From contig JAFEMH010002460.1 of NCBI GenBank assembly GCA_022495995.1, forward strand, positions 248,001 through 312,000: a stretch of DNA of 64,000 nucleotides. The letters are read 5' to 3'. The notes under the pieces are model-generated. The model searched no databases and was not told the DNA's origin. It was given only the letters and a program-made list of their open reading frames with translations. A program made the position numbers and the translations under genes. Shown one piece after another: positions 34,378-45,335 of the stretch; positions within the stretch are counted from its first letter, which is position 1, and every line of letters starts with the position of its first letter. This stretch comes from Adenophora triphylla var. japonica (lineage: Eukaryota > Streptophyta > Magnoliopsida > Asterales > Campanulaceae).

Positions 34378-35432
34378 GATTTTGAACAAATGAAGAGTTA
34401 TCTCGGGAAGTTGCCATTATTATGTAGCCCAGTTGAGGGAGATGAGTTGTTCGTGTACTTGGCACCATCTGATTATGGGGTTGCCGCAGTATTAGTAAAG
34501 GAGGAAGGAAATGTCCAGAGGCCTGTATATTATGTGTTTAAGGCATTGAACGAGGTTGAAGCGAGATACTTTAATGCGGAAAAAGTGGCGTATGCCTTGG
34601 TGATTGCCGCCATAAAATTAAGGGTCTATTTCACTGCTCATACGATAATAGTCTTGACTGATGCTCCTTTGAGGAAAATTCTCTAACAGACAGATACAGC
34701 GGGAAGATTGTTGAAATGGTCTATTGAGTTGACATAATTTGATATCAAGTATGAATCTCGCAAAGCGATTAAGGCACAGGCATTGGCAGATTTTATTGTA
34801 GAGACTTCATTTACAAAGTCGCAAGCGGAGTTGGCAGAGGCGACAACCAAGAGAAAGATGCCCAAGAAAGTAGTTCCTAGTCTGATTGAAGCAAAAGCGA
34901 GGCCGCCTAATTGTTGGAGCCTCCATGTTGATGGGTCTTCAGCGAAGGATAAGGGTGGGGCGGGAATTATGCTGGTGTCTCCGGATGAAGATGGCAAAAA
35001 TGGAAAGGCATTGAGATTCAAATTTCCCGTTTCAAATAACCAAGCAGAGTATGAAGCCCTGATAGCGGGAATCGAGCTAGCCAGAGACATAGGCTTGATA
35101 AAGATTATCATTAATTCAAACTCCCAGTTAATTGTGAATCAGGTGAAGGAGAATATGGAGTACTTCATCCAGTTTTGGTGAAATACCGCGACATGACCAG
35201 GAGCAATTTAAAGAGTTTTGAGTTCTGGGAATTGGTGCAAATTGATAGATTTGAAAACGCAAGGGCTGATATGTTAAGTAAATCTGCGGGAAACAACATC
35301 CAAATCTCATCAAAAGATGTGGAAATACCGGCAATCAATAGGCCAGTTGTCATGACGATAGAGGAATCAGAGAAGAGTTGGGTAAGTGAGATGAAGAAAT
35401 TCCTAGAAAAAGAAGAATGGTCACTTGATTAA
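34378..35432 (+). pseudogene. Tat2 RT connection and RNase H
   Basis: 34390-34686 is the connection domain (LPLLCSPVEGDELFVYLA...KALNEVEARYFNAEKVAYAL). After a stop at 34686 the frame resumes at 34783 as RNase H with LHVDGSSAKDKGGAG and NNQAEYEALIAGIELA. The third acidic residue is Asn in INSNSQLIVNQ (35119-35121, AAC). A further frame break occurs at about 35180. Confidence 0.9.
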
Positions 35433-35508
35433 AACAAGGCCAAATTAATCAAGAAAACCTCATCAAGATTCACTATTCAAGATGGAATTCTTTACAAAAG
35501 GTCATTTT

Positions 35509-36465
35509 CTAAACCGCTGATGAGATGCGTCGAACCCAGTTTAGTGGATAAGGTTTTGTATGAAATCCATGAAGGAGTATGTGGGGGACATCCAGGGGCG
35601 AGAACCTTATCAGATAAAATCTTGTTTTATGGGTATTATTGGCCAACACTAAGGCGGGATGCAGAAAAATATGTGAGAAAATGCGAGAAATGTCAAAGGC
35701 ATGGAAATATCCCCAGATTACCAGCAACAGATCAAACCCCAATAGTGGCGACATATGGCCGTTTGACATGTGGGGAATTAACTTGATTGTGCCTTTTCCT
35801 AAGGCCAAAGGTGGGTGTCACTATGTAGTGGTTGCAGTGGATTACTTCACGAAGTGGACGGAAGTTAAGGCATTGTCGACAATCACGGAGGATAATGTAA
35901 TCAAGTTTGTGTAGGAAAATATATGGTGTAGATATGGACTTCCAAGGGCAATTATTTCTGACCACGGAACTCAGTTTGGGAAGAAATTTTCGGCGGAATG
36001 TGCGAGATTGAATGTCAAACATTGGAAGTCAGCAGTTTACATGCCACAATGCAATGGACATGCAGAGGCGAAAAACAAACAAATCTAGATGGAAGAGGTG
36101 GAGCATGGTTAGAGGAATTGTCGACCGCTCTTTAGTATGTGAGAATAACCGTGAAGGGTTCAACTGGAGAGGCAACATTTGCACTCACCTTTGGGTCAGA
36201 AGCAATGACGTCGGCGGAGATGGCCTTACCAACTTACAGGGTTACCTATTATGATAAAGTTAAAAATGAACAAATGCGTTGCAATGATCTTTACCTATGT
36301 GATGAGAAGAGAATGAATGCGAGAATGAGGATGATTAATTACAAGCAGAAAATGAAGGCGCAACATGATAAAAGGGTCAGCAAGAGATCGTTCAACGTGG
36401 GAGATTGGGTTCTAAGAAGCGTGGAGGCCACCAGACCAAAACCTAGATTCTCTAAGCTTTATTAA
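35509..36465 (+). pseudogene. Tat2 integrase, catalytic Asp replaced
   Basis: The HHCC finger is intact (HEGVCGGHPGA...CEKCQRHGN). In the core the first acidic residue is Asn: WGINLIVPFPKA (35780-35782, AAC). The second (SDHGTQF) and third (HAEAKNK) remain. An in-frame TAG follows IKFV (about 35914), another sits near 36087, and the C-terminal VGDWVLRSVEA block lies in yet another frame (36139-36465). Confidence 0.9.
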
Positions 36466-36609
36466 AAGTGGGAAGGTCCTTTCCAAGTCACCAAGGTTAT
36501 TAGATAATGGACATATCAGTTAAAAAGAGCACATTGATAAGAATTAAAGAACGCATGGATCGTGGATCACTTAAAGCGATATTATCAATAGACTGTCGCT
36601 AGTTTTATA

Positions 36610-36844
36610 CTCCCTCCGTCCCACGATAATCTGCAAAAAGATACCTTTTGGGCGTCCCACAATAATCTGCACTTTCCCAAAATGGAAATGGGACCCACTT
36701 GTCTCTACTCACAACCATTACCCACTTACTCCACTTTCTCTCTCCTACCCAACCATCTACACTCACAGCACATTACCTTTTTCACATTTTACCTTAATTC
36801 CCGCGCCAAGCAAAAATGTGCATATTTCTCCGGGACGGCGGGAG
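36610..36844. mobile_element. Stowaway-like MITE inserted in Tat2
   Basis: TA at 36608-36609 and 36845-36846. Ends CTCCCTCCGTCCCACGATAAT and CTCCGGGACGGCGGGAG. 235 bp. It lies just after integrase inside Tat2, so it jumped later than Tat2. Confidence 0.88.
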
Positions 36845-37069
36845 TATGTTTTAAATACTTTGTTTTCCGTTTGAATAGTGAAATTTATATGAAATTTGAT
36901 ATTCTAGAATGATATGCTTGATGTGATATGGAAAACAAATATTAATGAATTTCTTGACGTAATGATTTTATAAGGCTTGTCAATGTTAATCTTGTGTTAA
37001 TTTTTTATTGCATAAATTGACGGACGTATGAATGGCACAAACAAGACATGGACATTATGCCTGAAATGA

Positions 37070-37580
37070 TGAAGGGAGGTTGTTGCCCTAGTAGGCACCC
37101 CCAAAGCTTGAAAGGATGAAGGGAGGTTGCCGCCCTATTAGGCATCCCCAAAGCTTGATATGATAAAGGGAGATTGCCGCCCTATTAGGCACCCCAAAGC
37201 TTGATATGTAAAAAAGGGAGGTTGCCTCCCTAGTAGACAACTAACAAACCTTGATATGATAAAGGGAGGTTGCCACCACAGTAGGCACCCCCAAAGCTTG
37301 ATATGATAAAGGGAGATTGACGCCATATTCGGCACCCCCAAAAGCTTGAAAAGATGAATGGAGGTTGCCACCCTAGTAGCCCCCAAATCTTAAAAATATG
37401 AAGGGAGGTTGCCGTCCTATTAGGCACCCCCAAAAGCTTGAAAAGATGAAAGGAGGGTGCCGCCCTAGTAGGCACCCCTAAGACATGATAACAGCCAAGG
37501 GAGGTTGTCGCCCTAGTAGGCACCCCCAAGACATGTAATGAAGGCCAAGGGAGGTTTTCGCCCTAGTAGGCACCCCCAAA
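37070..37580. repeat. 47-50 bp minisatellite in Tat2, about 11 units
   Basis: The unit is GGGAGGTTGCCGCCCTAGTAGG, split here as GGGAGGTTGCCGCCCTAG then TAGGCACCCCCAAAGCTTGA and a variable tail. Later units replace AAAGCTTGA by AAGACATGA. It lies between pol and the antisense frames, at the same place as the repeat cluster of Tat1. Short frames crossing it are not credible genes. Confidence 0.9.
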
Positions 37581-37917
37581 AAAAGAAAGAAAATCAAAGA
37601 TGTACAAAGGAAAAAAGGTCGCTCCAAAAGTCAGAAAAAGACAGATGCAAGAAATGCAAACATAAGCCTCACTCTTTCGAAGGGAGTAGTCTGTATGGAT
37701 ATAAAGATTGTAAAGAGGATCTTTTATAAACTATCAAAGCAAAATAAGCATGAGACATACAAGGAAGACATTCAGAGCAGATTAAGGATAGCCAAACAAC
37801 AACATTGAAGAAGGAAAGCATTCACAAAATTGAAATCAAAGTTAGGTCACAAATAGCGACAACCAAACAGCAGAAAACAGTCAAGACAGAAAGTAAAATG
37901 TTTAATAAAGACCGAAA
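37581..37917. other. Tat2 spacer after the minisatellite
   Basis: A-rich stretch between the minisatellite and the end of the antisense frame. No motif recognised. Confidence 0.5.
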
Positions 37918-38613
37918 TCAAGAGTTAAAATCCTTAGGTGGGGTTGGGTGTTGGTCGCGTTGGGCAGCAGCGACAGCTCGAGCAGCTTTCTTTGCATCTG
38001 CGAGCGCCTTGTTCTTCTCGTCAATTAGCTCAACCCACATGGTCAAAGCATCATTCTCAGCACTTTCAGGAGCTTCCCAAACCGGTTTACCTAAAAGTTT
38101 GTCTTCAGATGCTAAGGCATTGAGCTCATCCTTCTCATATGGAACCAAATTGTGGCCCAAACGACAAAAGTCGCTATAGATGGGTTCAGAGCCCCACCTA
38201 GCAATTAATTCTGGAGTTATGGATATAATCTCGCTTGAACTTTCCGCCGCCTAACGCATTGCATGGATGAGAGCTTTGTCATACAATTCCATGGATTCTT
38301 GTTCAGCCTTAGCACGTGCATCAATAGGGAACCTAAGTCCAGCCTCCAATTGAGAAGGATGGGCGACAACACCATCCATTCTAAGTCGCATGACGAGAAT
38401 CGACATGTCACCCGTATAAGGCTCAATATGAAAAATGTTAGGGTTTATCCCATACTTAACGTGCAAGGGAGTTTGGAATTCTAAGGAAGAAGAGGTACTT
38501 GTTTCTGCAACAACAGAGAAAGGAATTTCGTTGGAAGCTTGACGTCTGGATGAAGTCTCAACCGCCAATGTATCAGAGACGTCGTGACTGGATGTGGAGC
38601 TGGAGGAAGACAT
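37918..38613 (-). pseudogene. Tat2 antisense frame, Ala/Lys-rich C-terminus
   Basis: Reads opposite to gag-pol. Start ATG at 38613 (MSSSSSTSSHD), one TAG at 38251-38253, then the same phase continues to a stop at 37918. The region LHVKYGINPNIFHIEPYTGD is hydrophobic/polar mixed. The C-terminal 60 residues (LIDEKNKALADAKKAARAVA) form an amphipathic coiled coil. Domain not recognised. Equivalent in place and orientation to the antisense gene of Tat1. Confidence 0.55.
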
Positions 38614-38643
38614 GTCGCCAAGTTTACTGGAAGAAGAGAGAAC

Positions 38644-38990
38644 CTATTTATAGAAGCGACGACTAAGTAAATCAAGGGCAGCGGGAAAGTCAGTATCTGA
38701 GAAATCAGAATAAAAATGAGGGCGGTAGAACTCGCAAATATGTGAACAAAGTTCCCAAGTAGTGAAGAAGGTTTTCATGGGAACTGACTTGTGCAAAAAT
38801 GGAGGACCCCTAATTTCTAAGGCATCCAAAATGGCGACATCAGCATCATACCTGATAAGCATAGTGTTGAGGTACTCGCGATGAATTCTGGCCCAAACAC
38901 CTCTATCAACCCTATAAAACCCACCACTTTTCCTATTTTGGCCAAACCTAACTGTTCTAGCACATGATTTAGTACCAGCCAGCCATCAAA
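38644..38990 (-). pseudogene. Upstream antisense frame of Tat2, unrecognised
   Basis: In the same phase as the frame above, ending in TAG at 38644-38646. Reading on beyond its first ATG (38862), the frame extends left of it in sense to about 38990 with FYRVDRGVWARIHREYLNTM, then LEIRGPPFLHKSVPMKTFF and ICEFYRPHFYSDF. The composition looks protein-coding, so it may be an earlier exon of the same antisense gene. I recall similar text in plant transposon proteins but cannot name the family. Confidence 0.4.
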
Positions 38991-39620
38991 TTGTGCGAGG
39001 ATTGAACTGAAACTGGAAAACTTGAAGGATTGAAAAAGCTTACCTGAGAAATTACAGAAAAACGATGAAGGCTTGAAGAATTTGGCCGAATTCTTGCCGG
39101 AAACTTCAAAGATTGGAGAAACCCTCAAAAGATACCCCAAACAAGCTTGAAAAGGGCAATCTAGTGAACAAAAAACCTGGGAGAGCTTGAAAACAACGAA
39201 AGCTAACCGGAATATGGACGGAGCAACAAAGAACACGCCTGAGAAAAAGTCTGTTCACCGAAGGAGGAAAAGGAAAGTGTGAGTTGAGTAACAAAATGAG
39301 ACTGGGAGAAACGAGATGGTCCTTAACCAAGGAAGACGAAAAGGTTTTGGGGAGGTTTTCAAAATATATTAAATGATGTCCAAAAATTGAATTTCCCCCC
39401 ATTATTGAAAATAAATCATTAAGGCACAGATTTCGAGGTAACATACATCAATTCTGACAAGCCGTCCTTTTTCATCAACTGGGAGGTGACACGTGGCCAG
39501 AAGAGCGTTATATGAAATCGTAATCTTGCTAAGTCATGGTCAAGAGGCGAGAATCGTAAGCGACAATCAAATTTTTTTGATTGGATTATAAATAATTTAG
39601 ATCTCGAACTTGAGGGCTAC
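38991..39620. other. Tat2 region between antisense frames and 3' LTR
   Basis: No clear frame. It ends with a polypurine tract (ACTTGAGGGCTAC, about 39608-39620) directly before the 3' LTR. The antisense promoter would be expected here; none recognised. Confidence 0.5.
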
Positions 39621-40343
39621 TGATATGATCATGGAAAAAGATATTTGGGCCTGTACGAATATATGAGACCCAAAACGATAAATATGGATTGAAGGTCAAG
39701 AAAATAGGCCCAAGATAGGATGAGTGTGACATGGCGACTTAACCAAGAATATCGGCGGGAAACAAGGTCAAGCAAGAAGCCCATTAGAGTCCATCATTAA
39801 ATGCTTTGATATAATCTCAAAGCAAAAATCTCGCATAAGGATTTTAATGACAGCGGCAACAGCAAAGATTGCCACCTTATCATGGTTGTCGTCTATAGGC
39901 GACATTTGGATAAGCAGCTACATTCCAAAAGCAGCCGAAGATGTTGCATTTGGGCCCACAAAATCTGTTATAATGATGAACTATCTGTAAGGAAAAAGGT
40001 GGCATCTCCACTATATTTGAGTGCCTATGCACACCCAATGGAAGAACGACACGAGTCCAAGAGCATGTGACATGTACATGACATGAGTAAGTATATAACA
40101 ACATCAGAAGGCAAAATTGGGTAAGTCTCAAGTACATTTTGCAGTATTTTTCAAGTTTCCATTCTACTCTCTTGTTTTTTAGATCTTGTACTTATCCTCA
40201 CACCGGAGGGGCTTTGCCGGAGACGCCCCCGACCTAGTTTACGTGTGCTTTGTGTGTAGGAGACCATGAAGAAGATGCCGGAGTATCCCCAGTATCAAGC
40301 TACTCATTCAGGCCTATGCAACCATTTTTATGTGGCAACATCA
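39621..40343 (+). repeat. Tat2 3' LTR
   Basis: 723 bp, starting TGATATGATCATGG and ending CAACATCA, followed by the target duplication ATTAT. Confidence 0.93.
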
Positions 40344-40379
40344 ATTATGAGTAAAAAAAGTTTGGCCGTGTGATGGGGG

Positions 40380-41639
40380 TATTAGAATAAAGGATGATAG
40401 ACGAAGTCAATTCATACATGGAGAGAGAGAGAGAGAATTGATATAAATGACTCAATTTTATTATGTTACTAGAGGTACATATTTATAGGGTTTACAAAGA
40501 TTGAGTTACCTATTCTAAATACATTGGAAAGATTGAGTTACCTATTCTAAACATATTAAAATATTTAGAGTCCTATTCAAATACAAACAATATATACTTG
40601 ATAATATAGAATATAATATTATGACAATATTATATTCCTAATATGCCCCAGCAGGATGAATAATCATTGGATAAGTCAAATCTTGAAGAGTGATGAGATG
40701 AATCGAGTTTGATGGAGCTGGTGGAGACGAGTGTGTTCTCGGACGTGCGTGTTTTATGATGTGATGTGGTCTTGCACATGTTGGAGACAGTGGGTTTGTG
40801 AAGAGTGGTTTCGGCAGTTTTTAGGGTTTGCCGAGGGTTGGGTAATGTGGTAGTTTAGGGTTTGCTGAGGGTGGGGTAGTTGGGCGGTTTAGGTGGCGGA
40901 AAAAGGAAGGGCAGAAATAAGAGGAGGCGTATGGGTGGGGCGGTGTTTGTAGGGTTGTACCGCAAACCGCAAGTAGGGTGGGGTGGCTTAGGGCTGAGGA
41001 GAAGAGGTTTCGACTGGTGGGTTTTGTCGATTGTGCTTTGAAAGGGTTTAGCAATAGGGTTTTGCCAAGGTTTAGGGGGTGGAGTTTTGATGTTGGACGG
41101 AAAAAAAGGAAAAAGAATTAGGGTTTCGACTTGTAGAGAGGTTTGAGCCGAGGGTGGGTTTTTGGTGTAACGAGGTAATGGTTTTGATGGTGGGGAGGTG
41201 GTGTATGAGGTGGAGGGGTTTTCGGCTGTTGAGAGGTTTGAGCCGAGGGTTTTGTAGGAGGTGGTGAGAGGGTTTCGGCTTTAGGGTTTTGCCGCTAGGG
41301 GTTTGGCGGAGAAGTTCTATTATGGATCTTATTGTTCTGATACCATATTAGAATAAAGGATGGTAGACGAAGTCAATTCATATATGGAGAGAGAGAATTG
41401 ATATGAATGACTCAATTTTATTATGTTACCATAGGTACATATTTATAGGGTTTACAAAGAGTTAGAATTCTATTCTAATACAAAGATTGAGTTACCTATT
41501 CTAAATACATTGGAAAGATTGAGTTACCTATTCTAAATACATTAGAATATTTAGAGTCATATTCAAATACAAACAATATATACTTGATAATATAGAATAT
41601 AATATTATAACAATATTATATTCCTAATAGGGGGTTGGT
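40380..41639 (-). mobile_element. TRIM1: small LTR element without genes
   Basis: Minus-strand orientation. LTRs are 41346-41639 (294 bp, 5') and 40380-40643 (264 bp, 3'). They begin TATTAGGAATATAA and end TTATTCTAATA. Directly after the 5' LTR comes TGGTATCAGAAC, an initiator-Met-tRNA primer site with one mismatch. Before the 3' LTR is a purine tract (GCTGGGGCA). The target duplication is GGGGG on both sides (40375-40379 and 41640-41644). The 0.7 kb interior has no gag or pol. Mobilisation must use another element's enzymes. Confidence 0.9.
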
Positions 41640-42538
41640 GGTGGGTAGGGGTGGTGGGGGCAGTGAGTGTTCTTAAAAAATATTTTTAATTAGAATAAAA
41701 AAAATTGCTTGAAGGTGAGGGAGTTGTTAATTTTAAAATGAATAAAGAAATATTTTTTTGACCTCGGGGCGGTGTGTGTGTGTGGGGGGGGGGGGGGTTG
41801 GAGAGTTGTTAAAAATAAATTTAAATTAGTAATTTTTTTTTCTTTTTGGACCGGGGGTGGGGGTGAGGGGCGGGCTATGGAGAGTTGTAAAAAATAATTT
41901 TAATACAAGTTTTTTTACGAGGGGAGTGTGGTAGGGGGTGGTTGATGTGGGGTGGGTAACGTAAATATGTATGCAAAGTTAAATGTGTGAGTGAGTGTGT
42001 TAACATTTTTCGAGAAATAAAATATAGAAAAAAAATTCGTAAGTCATTTTACTTAGAAAAGTGGGAAAAATATTTTTCGAAAAAATTTTTCTCCATTTTT
42101 CGGTGATTACCAAACATCGAAAAATGATAAAAATATTTTTCGAAAAACATTTTCACTCAAACCAACGGAGCCTTTTATTGCACCTTACAATTTCCTTAAT
42201 TTTTGTATAAGTTTCATTTTGTGCATTTCGCAATGAGACAAATGAGAAAGTTAAGTCCGTCCCATAATCTATTTTAATTCACACCATCTATTTGTTGTAA
42301 AACTAGTATAGCACCCGTGTGTTAAACACACGAAAAGAACACTTTTTAAAATTTACGTTAAATAATAAAAAAAAATTAATTTTTTGATTAACATAAAAGT
42401 GAAACAGTTATAATCTTATTTAAAGAAAGAAATACTTAATTTTATATGAAGCTCATAAATATTTTGTTACACCTTTCATCCCAAAATTACAATTTTGACA
42501 AGTCAAAACATCTTAAAGAAAGATGATACTTTACTTGT

Positions 42539-44106
42539 TGTGAATATCCCGTCCCGATGCAACGCGCACTCAAAAGTTTGAAATAAATAATCATATAATG
42601 TCGGATCGAAATGGGATATTCATTTAGTGACACTCGCTTTAAACCATATTAAAATATTAGTTTAATTTTGAGAGTCGCCACGCCACTTTGATATAGCCCA
42701 AAGCTTTGAAAAAAGGCTAAACATTTAATTGGGTTCGGGGGTCAAGTTACAACAGAAGAAGAAACGCTATCACTCCTATTGCCCGACGGATCGGTCTTTC
42801 TAACATGTAGGGTGTTGGTTGTGTGCGGTGTTTACAGGAATAGATAGAAGAAACGGGATCATGCATAAGGAGGAGGGAGAGAAAGAATTAATTGATGATC
42901 ACACCCTAAAACCTTTGAGTTAGGCCCTCGGAAGGTGCACTAATCAATGTTCATCCTTGGGGAATTGTTGATCATGGGACAATTATTACTAAGGTGGAAG
43001 GTAAGAAATAGTTCCTAGATCCATCGGGTTTCTTGGACGAAACCTTAGGTCATCCTCGGCTATGCATATTTAAATATATTGAAATAGTCCTAAATCTAGC
43101 ATAAAGGCACAATTAAATATATATTAAGCATGCAAGTAAATTATTCTAACATAGCAATAATAATAATAGGGAACGAAATATTAATAAAAGGCTTACCAAT
43201 TGTAGTAAGACTTTGGGATCGAATCTAGGGCGATTCGAAGAATGTGGGGAGAGGTACGGAAAGGAGAATCAAGTATAGTCTTGACTTCTCCGTGGGAAAA
43301 TATGTTGTGTGATGATGTGTGAAAAGGAAATTCAAGTATAGTCTTGACTTCCCCCTTGAAAATTGTGTGTGATGGAACAAATCAAGTGTAGTCTTGATTT
43401 ATTCGTTGAGAATCCGTGTGTTGTGGAAATAAACCAAGTTTAGTCTTGATTCGTGTACTGAGAGAACGTGTGTGGGGAGGTGTGGGGAAAAAACTGTGTC
43501 CTTGAGTGAGTACCGAGTGCACATATTTATAGTGCTTCGGGGAATGGGCTGGACCGAGAAAAGGGTCGATCGGCCTTAATAATAAGGTTCGATCGGCACA
43601 AAAAGGAAGGGTCGATCGGCCTTAAAAATAAGGTCCGATCGGCACTAAAAATAAGGTTCGATCGGCAATTTAAAAGATAAGTTTATCCTAAACAAAATGG
43701 GTCGATCGGCCAAAAGTTTAATTTTATGAGCTTGGCCCAACCACTGCTTTCACCTTGGCCCCAAATGGCCTAGAAGCTCTCGGCCAGCACCAAGAAGTGG
43801 TCGGCCATATACCTTGGCCTGATTTCTACTTTGTACCAATTAATATACTCGGTTCGTCCCGCGATTTTGCAGTCGCACTTTGACCACTATAATGACTTCT
43901 TTTGCACTTCGCTCTTTGGAATTTTATTTTTCATTTAATCCCATGAATTTTTATAAATCAATTTCGTCCCAAATTTCCATATTTTCCAGTTTAGTCCCTG
44001 AATTTCCAATAAATTCCAACTTGGTCCAAAAGCTTCCAAATGCCAGTTTAGTCCTAGATTTTCCCAAATTGCACTTCAGTCCCTTTTTTCGGACCGGGTA
44101 CTAACA
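42539..44106. mobile_element. Solo LTR, 1.57 kb
   Basis: Starts TGTGAATATCCCG and ends GGTACTAACA (TG...CA) with a perfect 5-bp target duplication CTTGT (42534-42538 and 44107-44111). The related, uninterrupted Helitron segment at 45045-45170 shows the empty site. No internal region, so it arose by LTR-LTR recombination. It carries repeats of GGTCGATCGGCC/TCGATCGGC (43563-43710) and four copies of TATAGTCTTGA-like motifs (43270-43455). Strand not assigned. Confidence 0.85.
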
Positions 44107-44242
44107 CTTGTACAATTTTGAAACTTGAAATTGCGCTAAATATTGTTTTGGTACTTGTACAATCTTAAACCTAACTAAATATTGTTTTTTCTAGGATTGT
44201 GGATTCTTTGTTACAAAAGAATGAATAATTGGATCTGGAGTT

Positions 44243-44509
44243 CTAAAAAATAAAGAGATAACGAATGGAAACTGTCGTCTCAGTAAAATTGGGATATGTG
44301 CTTTCAACAATCGATTGTATCAAATCACCTGACTCATTAACAATCAAGTCATCAGGAATCGTTATTGTAGCTTCACCATCATTATCATTACCATATGACC
44401 CATCCCCAATACTCAATATCCACTCTGAGAAAGCCTAGAGTTCAAGTCCACTTTCATCATTTTCAATAGCTTGTAGTCTCATATTCTTGGAAAACCTCAA
44501 AACTTTGAC
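44243..44509 (-). pseudogene. Helitron-type PIF1-like helicase fragment
   Basis: The minus-strand frame from 44509 to a stop at 44243 reads VKVLRFSKNMRLQ, then AFSEWILSIGDGSYG, GEATITIPDDLI and SIVESTYPNF. These blocks match the middle of plant Helitron (RepHel) helicases (NMRLQ, WILSIGDG, IPDDL). One in-frame TAG interrupts after GLEL. The Walker motifs and Rep domain are absent. It is a remnant of the enzyme that unwinds DNA during rolling-circle transposition. Confidence 0.85.
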
Positions 44510-44816
44510 ATGAGACCATAAATATGATAAATTGATCGTGATCATATTTTTGGGACATAAAAAATAACAAATTGTTAAATAAAATTATAAACTTTTTGCA
44601 TGGTGTAAAGTAATGTTTGTATAAATATAAATGAATTCATTTTAAGATAAGTGTCTATACATAATTCAGCCCAATAAGATCAATTATAAGTCCAAGCCCA
44701 CCCATGTTTCTTAGCTATGACCCTAATCATCAAAAAAAAATGTTTTTTTTTTTTTTAAAAAAAGAGAAAAAACCGATGTCATATAAATACAAATAATAAC
44801 CCAAAACCTACTTTTA

Positions 44817-44951
44817 CGCTCTCCGTCCCGCAATAAATGCTCAATAAAGGTTCAAATTTATTTTTGATCAGAAGAAATTTTAATTTATAGAATATTTTTG
44901 AAATTTTAATTTATAAAATCTATTTGAACTTTTATTTTGAAACTGACGAAG
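44817..44951. mobile_element. Degraded Stowaway-like MITE
   Basis: Left end CGCTCTCCGTCCCGCAATAAATG after TA; right end TTTGAAACTGACGAAG before TA (44952-44953). Arms are partly mismatched, so it is old. 135 bp. Confidence 0.6.
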
Positions 44952-45044
44952 TAATAAGCAATCAAGCACACATAATTCTTCGTGCCGCCTCCTATCATAA
45001 TTGTAACTTCATATTAAATTCCAAAGTTAACTCAATCATCATTT

Positions 45045-45225
45045 TAATTTTATATGAAGCTCATACATATTTTTTTACACCTTTCATCCCAAAATTACAA
45101 TTCTGACAAGTCAAAACATCTTAAAGATGATACTTGTAAAATTTTGAAACTTCAAATTGCGCTAAATATTGTTTTTTAGATGATACTTGTACAATCTTAA
45201 AACCTAACTAAATATTGTTGTAAAA
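45045..45225. repeat. Second partial copy of the Helitron segment
   Basis: ATATGAAGCTCATACATATTT, in part TTACACCTTTCATCCCAAAATTAC and TGACAAGTCAAAACATCTTAAAG, repeats 42440-42540 and continues as 44107-44190 (TTGCGCTAAATATTG). Because it lacks the solo LTR it is the natural empty-site reference. Confidence 0.8.
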
Positions 45226-45335
45226 AGAATTCAGGCAATACATGTTAGTAGGAGAAGCTTCTTACATGAACAAACATAACCCTGTCCATACTTTGTAGCG
45301 GTCCAGGAGGGCTTCCATGAAATGCTTTATATGAC

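Larger units (their letters stand above)
30079..40343 (+). mobile_element. Tat2: Ty3/gypsy retrotransposon (Tat-like), 10.3 kb
   Basis: LTRs of 722 and 723 bp start TGATATGATCATG and end GCATCA or ACATCA. A perfect target duplication ATTAT flanks it (30074-30078 and 40344-40348). Order: 5' LTR, leader, gag, RT, RNase H, integrase, MITE insertion, 47-bp minisatellite, antisense frames, polypurine tract (CTTGAGGGCTAC before 39621), 3' LTR. The protease is not recognisable, and many stops plus Asp-to-Asn changes make it inactive. A canonical primer-binding site is not seen after the 5' LTR. Confidence 0.93.
29645..42172. mobile_element. TIR element with G-rich interior, itself split by Tat2 and a TRIM
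   Basis: The left end GGCTTCGTTTGTTTCGC faces the right end AACCAACGGAGCC. The arms continue as inverted repeats rich in TTTTCGAAAAATATTTT and ATTTACCAAAC motifs. Without its insertions it is about 1.0 kb. The interior is G-rich (GGGTGGGTAGCCGAGAG twice near 30000-30045, G-runs near 41785). The target duplication is unclear (TTA versus TTT), so the superfamily is not assigned. Confidence 0.6.
29452..42240. mobile_element. Stowaway-like MITE split by a 12.5 kb nested stack
   Basis: The left end CTCCCTCCGTCTCATTACAAAAG follows TA at 29450-29451 and continues to about 29644. The matching inner and right part resumes at 42173 (CACCTTACAATTTCCTTAATTTTTG...GCAATGAGACA), in the order expected of a known plant MITE pattern. 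Everything in between is later insertions. The right terminus is degraded (ends about 42240). Joined, the MITE would be about 260 bp. Confidence 0.65.
42303..44509 (-). mobile_element. Decayed Helitron (3' end plus helicase fragment)
   Basis: On the minus strand a hairpin (CGTGTGTTTAACACACG) is followed by a spacer and CTAG (42306-42303) before T, the Helitron 3' end. A PIF1-like helicase fragment of Helitron type lies at 44243-44509 in the same orientation. Between them a solo LTR (42539-44106) has inserted. The 5' end was not found; it may lie right of 44509 or be lost. A segment like 42440-42540 plus 44107-44190 recurs at 45045-45220. Confidence 0.65.

Noticed and set aside
37138..37529. 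Repetitive minus-strand frames such as LFKLLGVPN repeats
   Set aside because: They cross the 47-bp minisatellite and are open only because the unit lacks stops in that frame.
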